A DNA stretch of 49,295 nt from Gilliamella bombicola (GCF_900094945.1 NZ_FMAQ01000014.1:1771-51065), one strand, 5' to 3'. Positions 26,670 through 37,068 are shown, numbered from the stretch's first letter. Made by a program: numbers and translations. The notes: a model not told the origin generated them from the sequence alone.

Positions 26670-26942
26670 CTAATGCTTTGCAAAATATTCAACAAGTTTT
26701 GCTTCTAAGTCATTGATATCTATTATATTGTTTAAAATTACCAATTTATCGTTTGGAATGCCTGAACTGGCGGCTAAATCTTTTGTCATAACAAACAGAT
26801 CTGCTTGATCGGGTGTTGCAGATGCAAGATCTGCATGAGTGACTTCTGCATCAATATTTAGTTTTTTAATGACTTTTTTAATATTCATTTCAACCATAAA
26901 ACTACTACCAAGGCCTGAACCACAAACTGCCATAATTTTCAT
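26670..26942 (-). CDS. ulaB: PTS IIB component, ascorbate (UlaB) family
   Basis: Small cytoplasmic phosphocarrier of 90 residues. MKIMAVCGSGLGSSFMVEMN has the P-loop with the phosphorylated Cys7, exactly as in UlaB-type IIB proteins. It receives phosphate from the IIA protein encoded upstream and passes it to the sugar entering through the IIC. It lies 20 bp before the IIC gene and 32 bp after IIA on the same strand, so the three are one operon. The Shine-Dalgarno AAGGATAA lies before the start. Confidence 0.92.
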   Translation of the reverse strand: MKIMAVCGSGLGSSFMVEMNIKKVIKKLNIDAEVTHADLASATPDQADLFVMTKDLAASSGIPNDKLVILNNIIDINDLEAKLVEYFAKH

Positions 26943-26974
26943 TGTGTTTATCCTTTTGTTGATTTTAATTGAAT

Positions 26975-27418
26975 TTAATAACGTTCGATAACAGCTAATA
27001 TTTCATCACGATTTTGTGAATTAAAAATTGTTTGGATATCGTTTGATTCACTGAAGAGTGTTGCCAATTGTGTTAACATCTCAATGTGGCTGGTGCTATC
27101 ATTGGCTGCTAATAAAGTAATTAAATAGACAGGATCATTCTCTTGAGAGTTAAATTTAACTCCTTGCTTGACTAATAACATGGATAAGCCTAATTGATTT
27201 ACACCTTGTTCTGGTCTAGCATGGGGCATCGCAATACCCGGTGCCAATACGTAATAAGGCCCTATTGATTCGTGCAGCTCAAAAATAGCCTTAATATAAC
27301 TTGGTGTAATGGTATTATTTTCTAATAATGGCACAGCACAAAGTTGTATTGCCTCTTTCCAATCACTGACAGAATCGACAACATTAACTGTTTTACAGGT
27401 TAACCATGTTTTTAACAT
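26975..27418 (-). CDS. ulaC: PTS IIA component, mannitol/fructose-type fold (UlaC family)
   Basis: Phosphocarrier of 147 residues that accepts phosphate from HPr at His66 in PGIAMPHARPEQG. The rest of the IIA-2 fold is recognisable (LLVKQGVKFNS, VYLITLLAANDSTSHIEML). I chose the ATG at 27418, which has a perfect GGAGGT six bases upstream. The open frame extends 21 codons further into the regulatory region but lacks a ribosome-binding site there. It is the first gene of the IIA-IIB-IIC operon, transcribed away from the LacI-family regulator. Confidence 0.92.
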   Translation of the reverse strand: MLKTWLTCKTVNVVDSVSDWKEAIQLCAVPLLENNTITPSYIKAIFELHESIGPYYVLAPGIAMPHARPEQGVNQLGLSMLLVKQGVKFNSQENDPVYLITLLAANDSTSHIEMLTQLATLFSESNDIQTIFNSQNRDEILAVIERY

Positions 27419-27506
27419 TCTACCTCCATTAAAATTGTTATTATTGATTGTTATTAAGCAAGTTAACATACTAAGTAACAATAGGAATTAAAAAATAGTA
27501 GAAATG

Positions 27507-27520
27507 TGATAGCGCTATCA
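27507..27520. promoter_or_regulatory. Palindromic operator candidate in PTS/LacI intergenic region
   Basis: TGATAGCGCTATCA is a perfect 14-bp palindrome with a central GC, the general form of LacI/GntR-family operators, lying 89 bp upstream of the PTS operon start and in the region divergent from a LacI-type regulator gene. The most economical reading is that the neighbouring regulator binds here. Confidence 0.65.
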
Positions 27521-27530
27521 AAAGTAGATA

Positions 27531-27566
27531 AAAATGTTACCTATTGTGTGATACAGATAACATTTT
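27531..27566. promoter_or_regulatory. Second inverted repeat in the PTS/LacI intergenic region
   Basis: AAAATGTTA (27531-27539) and TAACATTTT (27558-27566) form perfect 9-bp arms separated by 18 bases, 11 bp to the right of the palindromic operator. It could be a site for a second regulator or two half-sites of one. The remaining intergenic sequence (27419-27738, 320 bp) is AT-rich with no gene. Confidence 0.45.
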
Positions 27567-27738
27567 AAAGAATTAATTCTAAAATAATTTAATATTGGCA
27601 TAATAATATTATACAGAAAGTGGTAGTTTAAAACTCGTTATACCAGACATAGTTAATAAGTCATTTTCTGTTACTTTTCTATTTTTAAAGCAAGGTTTGC
27701 ATAAATAAAAACTAAGTTAAATTCAATCGGAATGAAAG

Positions 27739-28770
27739 ATGCAGGATACGAAAAAACGCAGAGGCACAGGGCAAATTACCTTATTTGATGTCGCTAAATA
27801 TGCTGGTGTGGGAACAATGACAGTATCAAGAGCTTTACGCATGCCAGAAAAAGTTTCTGATAAGCTTCGTCAAAAGGTCCAATTAGCTGTTGATACGTTA
27901 GGATATAAACCCAATATAGCCGCGAGTTTATTGGCATCCGCTTCTGCTAATCGCGTTATTGCAGTTATTACAACAAAAATTTATGACCATTCAGCACAAA
28001 TATTGCTAGGTGTGCTGCAAACACATCTAGCAAAGGAAGGTTATACGACATTAATCATCGAATCTTATCACTACAATAAGTGTGAATCACAATTTTTAGA
28101 CACACTATACAGTCATAATCTTGAAGCAATATTACTCTTTTATATTGAAAATGATGATCTAATAGAAAAAATTATTCAAAATAAAACAGTACCGATTATG
28201 AATATTGGGAAAAAACATGAAGAATTAATAGACATTAATGTTGAATTTGATGATAGTCTTGCAATGTATAAATTAACCGAGCATGTAATTAAAAAAGGTT
28301 ACCAAAATATCGGATTGCTGTGTGCCAATCAGCAATATCATCTTTTTCAACAACGCTTGCATGGTTGGCACAAAGCGATGCTTACTTATCATTTACCTTC
28401 TCATCGGATAGTTAATGCTGCAAAACCTGCTAATTTCAGTACTGGCGCAGAACTGTTACCGGATATACTTTTGAACTGGTCAGAACTTGATGCTCTAATT
28501 TGTACTACAGATGAATTAGCTTGTGGTGTACTGTATGAATGTCAGCGGAGACATATTCGTGTTCCTTATCAATTAGCTGTGAGCGGATTTGGTGATAGTG
28601 AGTTTAGTCAAGTTAGCTGTCCCCCTTTGACAACAGTGGCATTGCAATCCAAACAAATAGGGGAATATATTGCAATTTTATTATTAAATAAGCTAAAAAA
28701 CATAGTAAAACAGCATAAGTCAGATTTATCGACATTACTCCCTGTCATTAAATCCCGTGCCAGTTTATAG
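27739..28770 (+). CDS. LacI-family transcriptional regulator (GntR-like subgroup)
   Basis: A 343-residue repressor: an N-terminal helix-turn-helix (about residues 14-60, LFDVAKYAGVGTMTVSRALR then KPNIAASLLAS with the hinge helix) and a periplasmic-binding-protein-like sugar domain. The HTH is close to the gluconate-type GntR/IdnR group in having VGTMTVSRALR. Divergent orientation from the UlaABC-like operon, with a perfect palindrome between them, suggests that it represses that operon and itself. This differs from the classical ula operon, which is controlled by the DeoR-family UlaR. The effector is unknown. Start: ATG with a weak GAAAG upstream. Confidence 0.9.
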   Translation: MQDTKKRRGTGQITLFDVAKYAGVGTMTVSRALRMPEKVSDKLRQKVQLAVDTLGYKPNIAASLLASASANRVIAVITTKIYDHSAQILLGVLQTHLAKEGYTTLIIESYHYNKCESQFLDTLYSHNLEAILLFYIENDDLIEKIIQNKTVPIMNIGKKHEELIDINVEFDDSLAMYKLTEHVIKKGYQNIGLLCANQQYHLFQQRLHGWHKAMLTYHLPSHRIVNAAKPANFSTGAELLPDILLNWSELDALICTTDELACGVLYECQRRHIRVPYQLAVSGFGDSEFSQVSCPPLTTVALQSKQIGEYIAILLLNKLKNIVKQHKSDLSTLLPVIKSRASL

Positions 28771-28904
28771 CTTTGATAAAGATTAGATAGAATAAAGACG
28801 ATATTAGATGCTAGTTTTTAGTTGCATTGCTGATGCAACGTTATTTTGCTAAGTTATGTTTGAAATATAAATCGGTTGTTATCATTTTGAAATAGAGATA
28901 ATAA

Positions 28905-28932
28905 AAAAGCCTGCTCATGTGAGCAGGCTTTT
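28905..28932. terminator. Bidirectional terminator between LacI regulator and tRNA-Pro
   Basis: AAAAGCCTGCTC and GAGCAGGCTTTT form a perfect 12-bp stem with an ATGT loop. On the minus strand it is followed by a run of six T, ending the tRNA-Pro transcript 11 bp after its CCA; on the plus strand it would end the regulator mRNA. Confidence 0.92.
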
Positions 28933-28942
28933 CTAATAAAAT

Positions 28943-29019
28943 TGGTCGGCGAGAGAGGATTCGAACCTCCGACCCACTGGTCCCAAACCAGTTGCGCTAC
29001 CAAGCTGCGCTACTCGCCG
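28943..29019 (-). tRNA. proM: tRNA-Pro (anticodon UGG)
   Basis: A 77-nt minus-strand tRNA with CCA encoded. The acceptor stem is CGGCGAG/CTCGCCG. The anticodon loop TTTGGGA gives UGG, reading proline CCN codons. The T-loop is GGTTCGAATCC. It closely matches the E. coli proM tRNA as I remember it. It has its own promoter and terminator. Confidence 0.97.
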
Positions 29020-29030
29020 TTAGGAAGCGC

Positions 29031-29059
29031 ATAATACTGCGCTAACTAAAAAGTGTCAA
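29031..29059 (-). promoter_or_regulatory. Sigma-70 promoter of tRNA-Pro
   Basis: On the minus strand, a consensus -35 TTGACA (29054-29059) and -10 TATTAT (29031-29036) are spaced 17 bp apart. They are followed by GCGC, a GC-rich discriminator typical of stringently controlled stable-RNA promoters. Confidence 0.88.
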
Positions 29060-29092
29060 TACTTACCGCAAAAAATTATGCCCATTACGTGT

Positions 29093-30301
<1,209 letters not shown>

Positions 30302-30367
30302 TCATTTGCGGGGGCATAGTTTATCGTGCTAGGGCGCAATAGACAATATTGAAAGGAGTTAAGACCT

Positions 30368-31045
30368 TTGAAACATATTATTTCATTTTTAATGTTATGC
30401 TTTTTATTTAGTTTACTGGCTGGTTGTCAAAACCAAAAGAATGAAACTACATTTATTATTACTTCAGAACAAATTAAACAGTTATCTGAACAAGATCTTA
30501 TGGCTATTGGGGCTCAATCGTGTGCTCAATCAGATAAACGATCTGTTATTGCTAATGAAAATAGTTGGCTTTATAAAAAACTTGAAATGCTAACCCAAAC
30601 ATTACCTAAACAGGTTAATAATATTGAAGTAACTTACAAAGTTTATTTAAATACCGATCCTAATGCTTGGTCTACAGGTAATGGTTGTATTCGTATAAAT
30701 AGTGGGCTGATGAAATTACTGAGTGATAATGAGCTACAGGCGGTTTTAGCTCATGAACAAGCTCATATTGTCCTTAAACATGCTATAAAATCATTCAGAC
30801 TCGCCCCTTATGTTGAAATAGTTAATGACGATATCATTGTTCTTATTAAAGAAGATATTGCTCAACAATATGAGTTTGAAGCTGATCATTATGCTTTAGA
30901 TTTATTAATACGCGAAAATATTAACCCTATGGGGCTTGTCACTATGTTAAAAAAGATGCCGATTCATTCAACAAAAAAAATAACATCACATCCATCAAAT
31001 ACAAAACGTATTGATCGTATTTTAGATAGATTAAGCAGTAAATAA
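30368..31045 (+). CDS. M48-family metalloprotease lipoprotein, short divergent paralogue
   Basis: A predicted lipoprotein: MKHIISFLMLCFLFSLLAGC with lipobox LAGC and acylated Cys20. The 225 residues contain the zinc motif HEQAH at 129-133 and the third ligand Glu in EFEADHYALDLL. YKVYLNTDPNAWSTGNGCIRINSGLM matches, with changes, the corresponding region of the LoiP-like gene at 32329. It is shorter and more diverged than that paralogue, and its Gly-His-Glu context reads AHEQAH. The start is TTG, supported by AAGGAG nine bases upstream and a correct signal peptide. It sits between tgt and queA on the opposite strand. The catalytic residues are kept, so it is likely active in the envelope. Confidence 0.85.
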   Translation: MKHIISFLMLCFLFSLLAGCQNQKNETTFIITSEQIKQLSEQDLMAIGAQSCAQSDKRSVIANENSWLYKKLEMLTQTLPKQVNNIEVTYKVYLNTDPNAWSTGNGCIRINSGLMKLLSDNELQAVLAHEQAHIVLKHAIKSFRLAPYVEIVNDDIIVLIKEDIAQQYEFEADHYALDLLIRENINPMGLVTMLKKMPIHSTKKITSHPSNTKRIDRILDRLSSK

Positions 31046-31135
31046 GTATTTATATTGATAGTTTTAAAATAGCCAAACAAGTTTTAGCTACTAAAGCTTA
31101 GTTTAACTTTATTTGGCTATTTATTTAACATGCCT

Positions 31136-32176
31136 TTAAGATTGGTTATCCTGAGTGGTGATAAACATTGCATCACCATAACTAAAAAATCGATATTTTT
31201 CATTAACTGCATGTTGATAGGCATCCATGGTATTTTTGTAACCAGCAAATGCAGAAACAAGCATAATCAACGTTGATTCAGGTAAATGGAAATTAGTTAT
31301 CAGTGAATCAATAACCTTAAATTGATAGCCCGGATATATAAAAATTTGAGTATCAGCAAAAAAAGGTGCTATTTTACCTGTTTTTTGAGCTGCACTTTCT
31401 AAAGCTCGAACAGATGTTGTCCCCACAGCGATAACTTTATTGTTTCTTGCTTTACACGCTAACACTGCTTCCACAACAGATTCAGGTACTTCGGCATACT
31501 CTGAGTGCATAACATGCGTTTCAATATTTTCAACTCTAACTGGTTGAAATGTTCCTGCACCAACATGTAGAGTGACAAATGCCATTTCAACCCCTTTTTG
31601 TTTTAATTTTTCTAATAGAGGTTTATCAAAATGAAGACCTGCCGTTGGTGCAGCAACAGCACCAGGTACTCTGTTATAAACTGTTTGATAAACTTCACGA
31701 TCTTGTTCATCATCTGGACGATTTATATAAGGTGGTAATGGAATATGACCAATTTTATCTAAAATGTTAAGTACATTATCAGGAAATTGCAATTCAAATA
31801 ACGCATCGTGGCGTGCTAACATAATAACACTAATGGAGGTATCTTCCCCTAGTATCAGTTCAGCACCTGCTTTTGGGGATTTCGATGCTTTAATATGTGC
31901 AAGAGCACGGTTACCATCTAATAATCTTTCAATTAGTATTTCAATTTTTCCCCCTGACGCTTTTTTCCCATATAAGCGAGCAGGAATAACTTTTGTGTCA
32001 TTAAAAACAAGTAAATCTCCAGGATTGATTTTATCAACAATATCAGTGAATACCTTATCTTCAATTTTACCTGTATGGCTATTAAGAGATAAAAGTCGGC
32101 ACGCGCTTCTGGTTTTTTTAGGGTGTTTAGCAATCAGCTCTTTAGGAAGATAAAAATCAAAATCGGATAGTTGCAT
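31136..32176 (-). CDS. queA: S-adenosylmethionine:tRNA ribosyltransferase-isomerase QueA
   Basis: Transfers and isomerises the ribosyl part of SAM onto preQ1 in tRNA to give epoxyqueuosine. The 346-residue protein begins [19 protein letters not shown] and has [17 protein letters not shown], the active-site region [30 protein letters not shown], and [20 protein letters not shown]. The length is within the usual 340-356 range. It belongs with tgt, but a plus-strand protease gene lies between them and a paralogue of that protease flanks the other side. It is divergent from the LoiP-like gene across about 150 bp. Confidence 0.96.
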   Translation of the reverse strand: MQLSDFDFYLPKELIAKHPKKTRSACRLLSLNSHTGKIEDKVFTDIVDKINPGDLLVFNDTKVIPARLYGKKASGGKIEILIERLLDGNRALAHIKASKSPKAGAELILGEDTSISVIMLARHDALFELQFPDNVLNILDKIGHIPLPPYINRPDDEQDREVYQTVYNRVPGAVAAPTAGLHFDKPLLEKLKQKGVEMAFVTLHVGAGTFQPVRVENIETHVMHSEYAEVPESVVEAVLACKARNNKVIAVGTTSVRALESAAQKTGKIAPFFADTQIFIYPGYQFKVIDSLITNFHLPESTLIMLVSAFAGYKNTMDAYQHAVNEKYRFFSYGDAMFITTQDNQS

Positions 32177-32328
32177 AATTTTTTCCTCAAAAAATGAGGC
32201 GTTAGTCTAAAGCTCCCATAATGTCTAATCAAGTAATTATTTATTGATTATTATGATGGTTACGTTAAAATTTCGATTGTCTAACAAAATTTAGACATTA
32301 AAATTTATATTAATATAAGGAAAATAAT

Positions 32329-33087
32329 ATGAAAAAACATCAAAAAACATTGTTGGTTGCATTGCCTTTAGTCGCTGCGATGTCACTCGTTGGTTGTAAA
32401 AATATGGGGGTAGATGATTTAACGAGTCTTGGCATGAAAGGTTTGAAAGCGGCAACTCTAAGTGATAATGATGTGAAAGCATTAAGCCAAAAATCATGTG
32501 CTGAAATGGATGCACAATCAAAAATTGCTCCAGCAAAAAGTGCTTATGCTAAACGATTAAATAAAATTGCTAAAGCGCTTGGTAATAACTTAGATGGAAC
32601 ACCAATTAACTATAAAGTATATATTACAAAAGATGTTAATGCTTGGGCAATGGCTAATGGTTGCGTTCGTGTCTATAGTGGTTTAATGGACATGATGACT
32701 GATAATGAAATTGAAGGTGTTTTAGGTCACGAATTAGGCCATGTTGCTTTAGGTCATAGTAAAAAAGCAATGCAAGTTGCTTATGCAACTGAAATCGCAC
32801 GTGATGCTGCGGCAGCATCAGGTAATGCAGCAGTAGCTTCATTATCTAAATCTAAATTAGGTGCTTTAGCATCAGCTGTGATTAATTCTCAGTTTTCACA
32901 AAAACAAGAACAAGATGCAGATAATTACTCTTTCGATTACTTAGTTAAGAAAAAAATTAATCCAGCAGGTCTTGCAACAGCATTTGATAAATTAGGTGGC
33001 GGTGATGCTTCAATTTTAAGTAGTCATCCATCTTCATCAGATCGCGCTAAAAACATTCGTAAAAAACTAGCTGAACTAAAAAAATAA
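32329..33087 (+). CDS. loiP: M48-family metalloprotease lipoprotein, LoiP/YcaL type
   Basis: Outer-envelope zinc protease of 252 residues. The signal peptide ends in SLVGC, with lipidated Cys23. The zinc site HELGH is at 134-138, with the third ligand in EQDADNYSFDYL. The strings INYKVYITKDVNAWAMANGC and RVYSGLMDMMTDNEIEG match E. coli LoiP and YcaL, which are too alike for me to choose firmly between them. Those proteases act on envelope proteins and work alongside BepA, also present here. A Shine-Dalgarno (AAGGAAA) precedes the ATG, and a strong terminator follows. Confidence 0.88.
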   Translation: MKKHQKTLLVALPLVAAMSLVGCKNMGVDDLTSLGMKGLKAATLSDNDVKALSQKSCAEMDAQSKIAPAKSAYAKRLNKIAKALGNNLDGTPINYKVYITKDVNAWAMANGCVRVYSGLMDMMTDNEIEGVLGHELGHVALGHSKKAMQVAYATEIARDAAAASGNAAVASLSKSKLGALASAVINSQFSQKQEQDADNYSFDYLVKKKINPAGLATAFDKLGGGDASILSSHPSSSDRAKNIRKKLAELKK

Positions 33088-33103
33088 AAATTATTCTTAG
33101 TCT

Positions 33104-33130
33104 AAAGCGCCATTCATGGCGCTTTTTTTT
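33104..33130 (+). terminator. Rho-independent terminator of the LoiP-like gene
   Basis: AAAGCGCC (33104-33111) pairs with GGCGCTTT (33118-33125), followed by a run of eight T from 33123. It lies 17 bp after the stop codon. Confidence 0.94.
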
Positions 33131-33166
33131 GCTATTTATCAATTGTTGGATCGGGGAGTAAAGAAA

Positions 33167-33683
33167 ATGCAATCTGATAAAATAATGTCAAACTCTAAGA
33201 TAGATAAAATTGATGAAATAAAAAAGCCGTTTTTTTGGATTAGTCAACTTTTTATTTTGAACGCAACAGTTGTGGGGGGGGGCTGCTTAGCAGCAAATCA
33301 AGGTTATAAACAAGCTGTACAATTCGAAAACATGAGAAGTTATAAAAAAACTCCTACTTTCAGAAATCTTTGCAATTTGAATTAACTGATAATATTGCTA
33401 TTTTGGGGCACGCAGTTAGCCTTTAAATTTTATACATTTGTTTGGGATAATATGAAGTGAAGTGTTCGTCAACAACGCTAACAACTCAACGTTTTATTGT
33501 GAGGTTGCTTGTCTTCATGATGAAATAGTTAAAGGTAATATGGCTATTTTGATTGATGTTACCAAACTACAAGAACAGATAGAAAGAGTTGAAAAAGATC
33601 TTTTACTAGCATTACATTCAAGTACTAAAAAATTGAAAAATTATTTGAAGGCACTGATGTCATTTTATAGATATCTTGATTGA
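33167..33683 (+). pseudogene. Multiply frameshifted gene of a single-membrane-helix protein
   Basis: Successive short frames read like pieces of one protein. The first starts at an ATG (33167) with GGGAG upstream: KKPFFWISQLFILNATVV, a membrane segment, then a run of nine G (about 33274-33282) and FENMRSYKK. At an A7 tract the frame shifts to NSYFQKSLQFELTDNIAIL. A third frame gives FKFYTFVWDNMK, then one base later KCSSTTLTT. The last frame (from 33462) gives CLHDEIVKGN and an amphipathic helical end VTKLQEQIERVEKDLL to the stop at 33683. The pieces follow one another without large gaps, as expected of a recently decayed gene. I know no function for it. Two separate small genes are less likely. 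Confidence 0.62.
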
Positions 33684-33692
33684 ACTATTAAA

Positions 33693-33720
33693 TTTATCCC
33701 CAGTAAAAACTGGGAATAAA
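33693..33720 (-). terminator. Hairpin downstream of alaA
   Basis: A 12-bp stem with one mismatch (TTTATCCCCAGT against ACTGGGAATAAA, loop AAAA) lies 12 bp after the alaA stop on the minus strand. The minus-strand tail is only moderately T-rich, so termination is probable but not certain. Confidence 0.65.
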
Positions 33721-33732
33721 TGAATTATCGAT

Positions 33733-34947
33733 TTATTGTTTATAAGAAGATAAGAATTTAGCAAATCGCCCAATAGCATCTTCAAGTTCACCGGAATGAG
33801 GTAATGCAACAATTCTAACATGATCGGGTTTATGCCAGTTAAATCCAGTCCCTTGTACAAGTAGCACTTTTTCTTGCAATAAAAAATCCAATACTAATTT
33901 TTGATCGTTATGGATATTAAACTTTTTCTGATCTAATTTTGGAAATAGATACAAAGCACCTTGTGGTTTTGTGCATGAAACGCCGGGTATGTCATTAAGT
34001 AGTCTCCAGGCCAACATACACTGATCGTATAGTCGTCCTCCCGGCACAATAAATTCGTTGATACTTTGGTAACCACCTAACGCACCTTGAATTGCATGTT
34101 GTAATGGCACATTGGCACATAAACGCATTGAAGCCAACATATTTAAGCCTTCAATGTAACCTTTTACGTGTTGTTTAGGACCACAAAGTGCCATCCAGCC
34201 TTGTCTGAATCCTGCAACTCGATAAGTTTTTGATAGACCACTCATGGTAATAACAAATAAATCAGGTGCTAATGCGGCGATAGAATAATGCTCTGCATCA
34301 TCATATAAAATCTTATCGTAAATTTCGTCAGCAAAAATAATCAAATTATGTTGCCTAGCAATTTCCGCGATTTCAAGTAACACATCTTTACTATAAACAG
34401 CGCCAGTTGGGTTATTGGGATTAATAATCACTATTCCTTTCGTTTTTGGAGTGATTTTTTGTTTAATATCTTCCAAATCTGGTGACCAGTTTGCTTCTTC
34501 ATCGCAAAGATAGTGCACAGCATTACCGCCAGACAAGCTAACTGCTGCCGTCCATAATGGATAATCAGGCATAGGAACGAGTATTTCATCACCACTATTA
34601 AGTAATGCTTGCATAGATTGCACTATTAGTTCTGATACACCGTTGCCAATGTAAATATCTTCAACATCTAAACTAGTAATTCCCCGGGCTTGATAATGTT
34701 GCATGATTGCTTTTCGAGCAGAATAAAGACCTTTGGAGTCACAATAACCCTGTGAGGAAGATAAATTTCTAATTACATCAACTAATAATTCGTCAGGAGC
34801 AGCAAAACCGAAAGGAGCGGGATTTCCAATATTGAGTTTAAGAATAGTTTGACCTTCTTCTTCGAGTCGCTTTGCATGTTCAAGAATTGGTCCACGAATG
34901 TCATAACAAACATGTTCCAATTTATTGGATTTTTGGAAATTCACCAT
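33733..34947 (-). CDS. alaA: Alanine aminotransferase AlaA
   Basis: PLP enzyme that makes alanine from pyruvate and glutamate. The 404 residues are nearly collinear with E. coli AlaA: KLNIGNPAPFGFAAPDE, SQGYCDSKGLYSARKAI, IYIGNGVSELI, INPNNPTGAVYSK, FADEIYDKILYDD and the PLP lysine in TMSGLSKTYRVAGFRQGW. It stands alone, divergent from the ACT-domain gene across 142 bp. With serine dehydratase supplying pyruvate in the same window, the link is only metabolic. Confidence 0.95.
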   Translation of the reverse strand: MVNFQKSNKLEHVCYDIRGPILEHAKRLEEEGQTILKLNIGNPAPFGFAAPDELLVDVIRNLSSSQGYCDSKGLYSARKAIMQHYQARGITSLDVEDIYIGNGVSELIVQSMQALLNSGDEILVPMPDYPLWTAAVSLSGGNAVHYLCDEEANWSPDLEDIKQKITPKTKGIVIINPNNPTGAVYSKDVLLEIAEIARQHNLIIFADEIYDKILYDDAEHYSIAALAPDLFVITMSGLSKTYRVAGFRQGWMALCGPKQHVKGYIEGLNMLASMRLCANVPLQHAIQGALGGYQSINEFIVPGGRLYDQCMLAWRLLNDIPGVSCTKPQGALYLFPKLDQKKFNIHNDQKLVLDFLLQEKVLLVQGTGFNWHKPDHVRIVALPHSGELEDAIGRFAKFLSSYKQ

Positions 34948-35089
34948 AATATCGCCCTTTCTATTTATTTTGATAATTTTTTGCTTTAATAAAAAACAAT
35001 CTACTCCTATTTCGATAATTTTTGAAGATGCTATTATAGTTAGCTCAATAAATACTATTTAACTGTCTAAAATTTGTGCGGAGAGTGTT

Positions 35090-35359
35090 ATGAAAACTAT
35101 TTTAACAGTCATCGGTAAAGATCAAACGGGAATTATCGCTGGTATTAGTCAAAAATTGTATGAATTAGATATTAATATTTTAGATGTCAGCCAAACCATT
35201 ATGGATGAATATTTTACGATGATTATGCTACTTGATTTATCTAAAATTAAAGTGTCATTTGATGAGGTAAAAACAACTCTTATCCAAACAGGCGATAAGC
35301 TTAAGGTCAAGGTCAACTTACAACGTGAAGAAATTTTTGATGCTATGCATCGTTTGTAA
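35090..35359 (+). CDS. ACT-domain protein, UPF0237 family
   Basis: An 89-residue protein made of a single ACT domain: [20 protein letters not shown], then [21 protein letters not shown] with the usual beta-alpha-beta order. ACT domains bind small ligands, mostly amino acids. The gene is followed 35 bp later by the UPF0210 gene, and the two families are commonly found as a pair in bacteria, which suggests that this protein senses a ligand for its partner. The Shine-Dalgarno GGAGAG precedes the ATG. The ligand is unknown. Confidence 0.9.
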   Translation: MKTILTVIGKDQTGIIAGISQKLYELDINILDVSQTIMDEYFTMIMLLDLSKIKVSFDEVKTTLIQTGDKLKVKVNLQREEIFDAMHRL

Positions 35360-35394
35360 TATTAATTCGTTGTTTATTTAAAAGGATAGTTCTA

Positions 35395-36750
35395 ATGGAA
35401 ACAAAACAGATCCTCGAAACCATTAAAATGATTGAGGAAGAAAAGCTTGATATCCGCACAATAACCATGGGTATTTCTCTTCTTGATTGTATAGATAGTA
35501 ATGGTGAAAAAGCACGGCAAAAAATTTATGAAAAAATTACACGATTAGCTAAAAACTTGGTCAAAGTTGGCGATGAGATTACCTCAGAATTTGGTATTCC
35601 AATTATTAATAAACGTATTTCTGTCACACCAATGTCCTTGATTGCTGGTGCAAGCGATGATAAAGATTATATCGCGTTTGCCAAAACACTGGATGAGGCA
35701 GCCAAAGCGGTAGGTGTTAACTTTATTGGTGGCTTTTCGGCACTGGTGCAAAAAGGCTATCATAAAGGCGATGAAATTTTAATTAAATCTATTCCTCAAG
35801 CACTAGCACAAACCGAACGAGTTTGTTCATCAGTTAATGTTGGTTCAACCCAAACAGGGATCAACATGGATGCCGTAAAGCAAATGGGGCATATTATCAA
35901 GGAAGCGGCGAAATTAACTGCAGATAATAGCAGTATGGCATGCGCTAAGTTAGTTGTGTTTGCCAATGCAGTTGAAGATAACCCATTTATGGCCGGTGCC
36001 TTTCATGGTGTAGGGGAAGCTGATTGTGTTATAAATGTGGGTGTTAGTGGTCCCGGTGTAGTTAAGCGAGCGTTGGAAAAAGTTAAAGGTGAACCTTTTG
36101 ATATTGTTGCTGAAACCATCAAAAAAACCGCATTTAAAATTACACGAATGGGACAACTGGTTGGTAAAGAGGCTTCTGAACGTTTAGGTGTTAAATTTGG
36201 AATTGTCGATTTATCGTTAGCGCCAACGCCAGCCATTGGCGACTCGGTTGCCCATATTTTAGAAGAAATGGGGTTAGAAGCAGTTGGCACACATGGTACA
36301 ACAGCGGCACTGGCTATGCTTAACGATGCTGTTAAAAAAGGTGGCGTAATGGCGTGTGGTCATGTCGGTGGTTTAAGCGGAGCATTTATCCCTGTTTCTG
36401 AAGATGCTGGGATGATTGATGCTGTCAATAACGGTGCACTAAATCTTGAAAAACTTGAAGCGATGACTTGTGTGTGTTCAGTTGGACTTGATATGATTGC
36501 AATTCCTGGTGATACGCCAGCTGAAACTATTTCAGCAATTATTGCTGATGAGGCTGCAATAGGGGTGATTAACCATAAAACAACAGCGGTAAGAATTATT
36601 CCTGCGGTGGGTTTAAACGTCGGCGATAATATTGAATTTGGTGGCTTATTAGGTCATGCACCAGTTATGCCGGTAAGCAAATTTGGTTCATGTGATTTCA
36701 TCAATCGTGGGGGGCGAATTCCTGCTCCAATTCATTCATTTAAAAATTAA
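35395..36750 (+). CDS. PFL-like (UPF0210/DUF711) family protein
   Basis: A 451-residue protein of the UPF0210 family, whose fold is related to pyruvate formate-lyase and ribonucleotide reductase, but whose reaction is not established. Recognised stretches are [70 protein letters not shown] and [18 protein letters not shown]. No glycyl-radical motif is visible. It forms an operon with the ACT protein just upstream, with its own AAGGA ribosome-binding site. A hairpin at 36784 follows the stop. It is well conserved and intact, so it is likely functional. Confidence 0.9.
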   Translation: METKQILETIKMIEEEKLDIRTITMGISLLDCIDSNGEKARQKIYEKITRLAKNLVKVGDEITSEFGIPIINKRISVTPMSLIAGASDDKDYIAFAKTLDEAAKAVGVNFIGGFSALVQKGYHKGDEILIKSIPQALAQTERVCSSVNVGSTQTGINMDAVKQMGHIIKEAAKLTADNSSMACAKLVVFANAVEDNPFMAGAFHGVGEADCVINVGVSGPGVVKRALEKVKGEPFDIVAETIKKTAFKITRMGQLVGKEASERLGVKFGIVDLSLAPTPAIGDSVAHILEEMGLEAVGTHGTTAALAMLNDAVKKGGVMACGHVGGLSGAFIPVSEDAGMIDAVNNGALNLEKLEAMTCVCSVGLDMIAIPGDTPAETISAIIADEAAIGVINHKTTAVRIIPAVGLNVGDNIEFGGLLGHAPVMPVSKFGSCDFINRGGRIPAPIHSFKN

Positions 36751-36783
36751 TGTATCAATTTTTAATGATCTCGTTATTTCCTT

Positions 36784-36811
36784 ATTCCGTCTGCACTAAA
36801 GCAGGCGGAAT
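36784..36811 (+). terminator. Hairpin after the UPF0210 gene
   Basis: ATTCCGTCTGC pairs with GCAGGCGGAAT (one G-T pair) around ACTAAA, 33 bp after the stop codon. No T-run follows, so its action as a terminator is probable rather than certain. Confidence 0.6.
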
Positions 36812-37068
36812 ATCAGAACATCAGCTCATTTATTATTTTCAGAATAACACATTTTTAAATCCTGCTCGGTAAATTGATCTTATTTTTACAACATAGTTAT
36901 CCCTACGATGAGCAATATCATGGATATTATTTGGTATCAAATCCATTCGTCTCTTTTACCTTAATTTCCTACAATTGATGCTATCAAATTAGTGTTGATT
37001 TAATTCTAGCAATAGCAAATTAACAATATTTCTAGAAGTTTGCTGATCACATCATGATGGAGGATGAA
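36812..37068 (+). other. Regulatory region upstream of the galactitol-type PTS
   Basis: AT-rich, no gene. Together with the hairpin before it, this makes a 318-bp gap. It presumably carries the PTS operon promoter and activator sites for the PRD regulator encoded downstream, but I see no confident -35/-10 pair. The strong ribosome-binding site GGAGGA lies at its right end. Confidence 0.4.

Noticed and set aside
33116..33166. Upstream ATG extension of the small frame after the LoiP-like gene
   Set aside because: The ATG lies in the terminator hairpin of the preceding gene; the ATG at 33167 has a proper ribosome-binding site.
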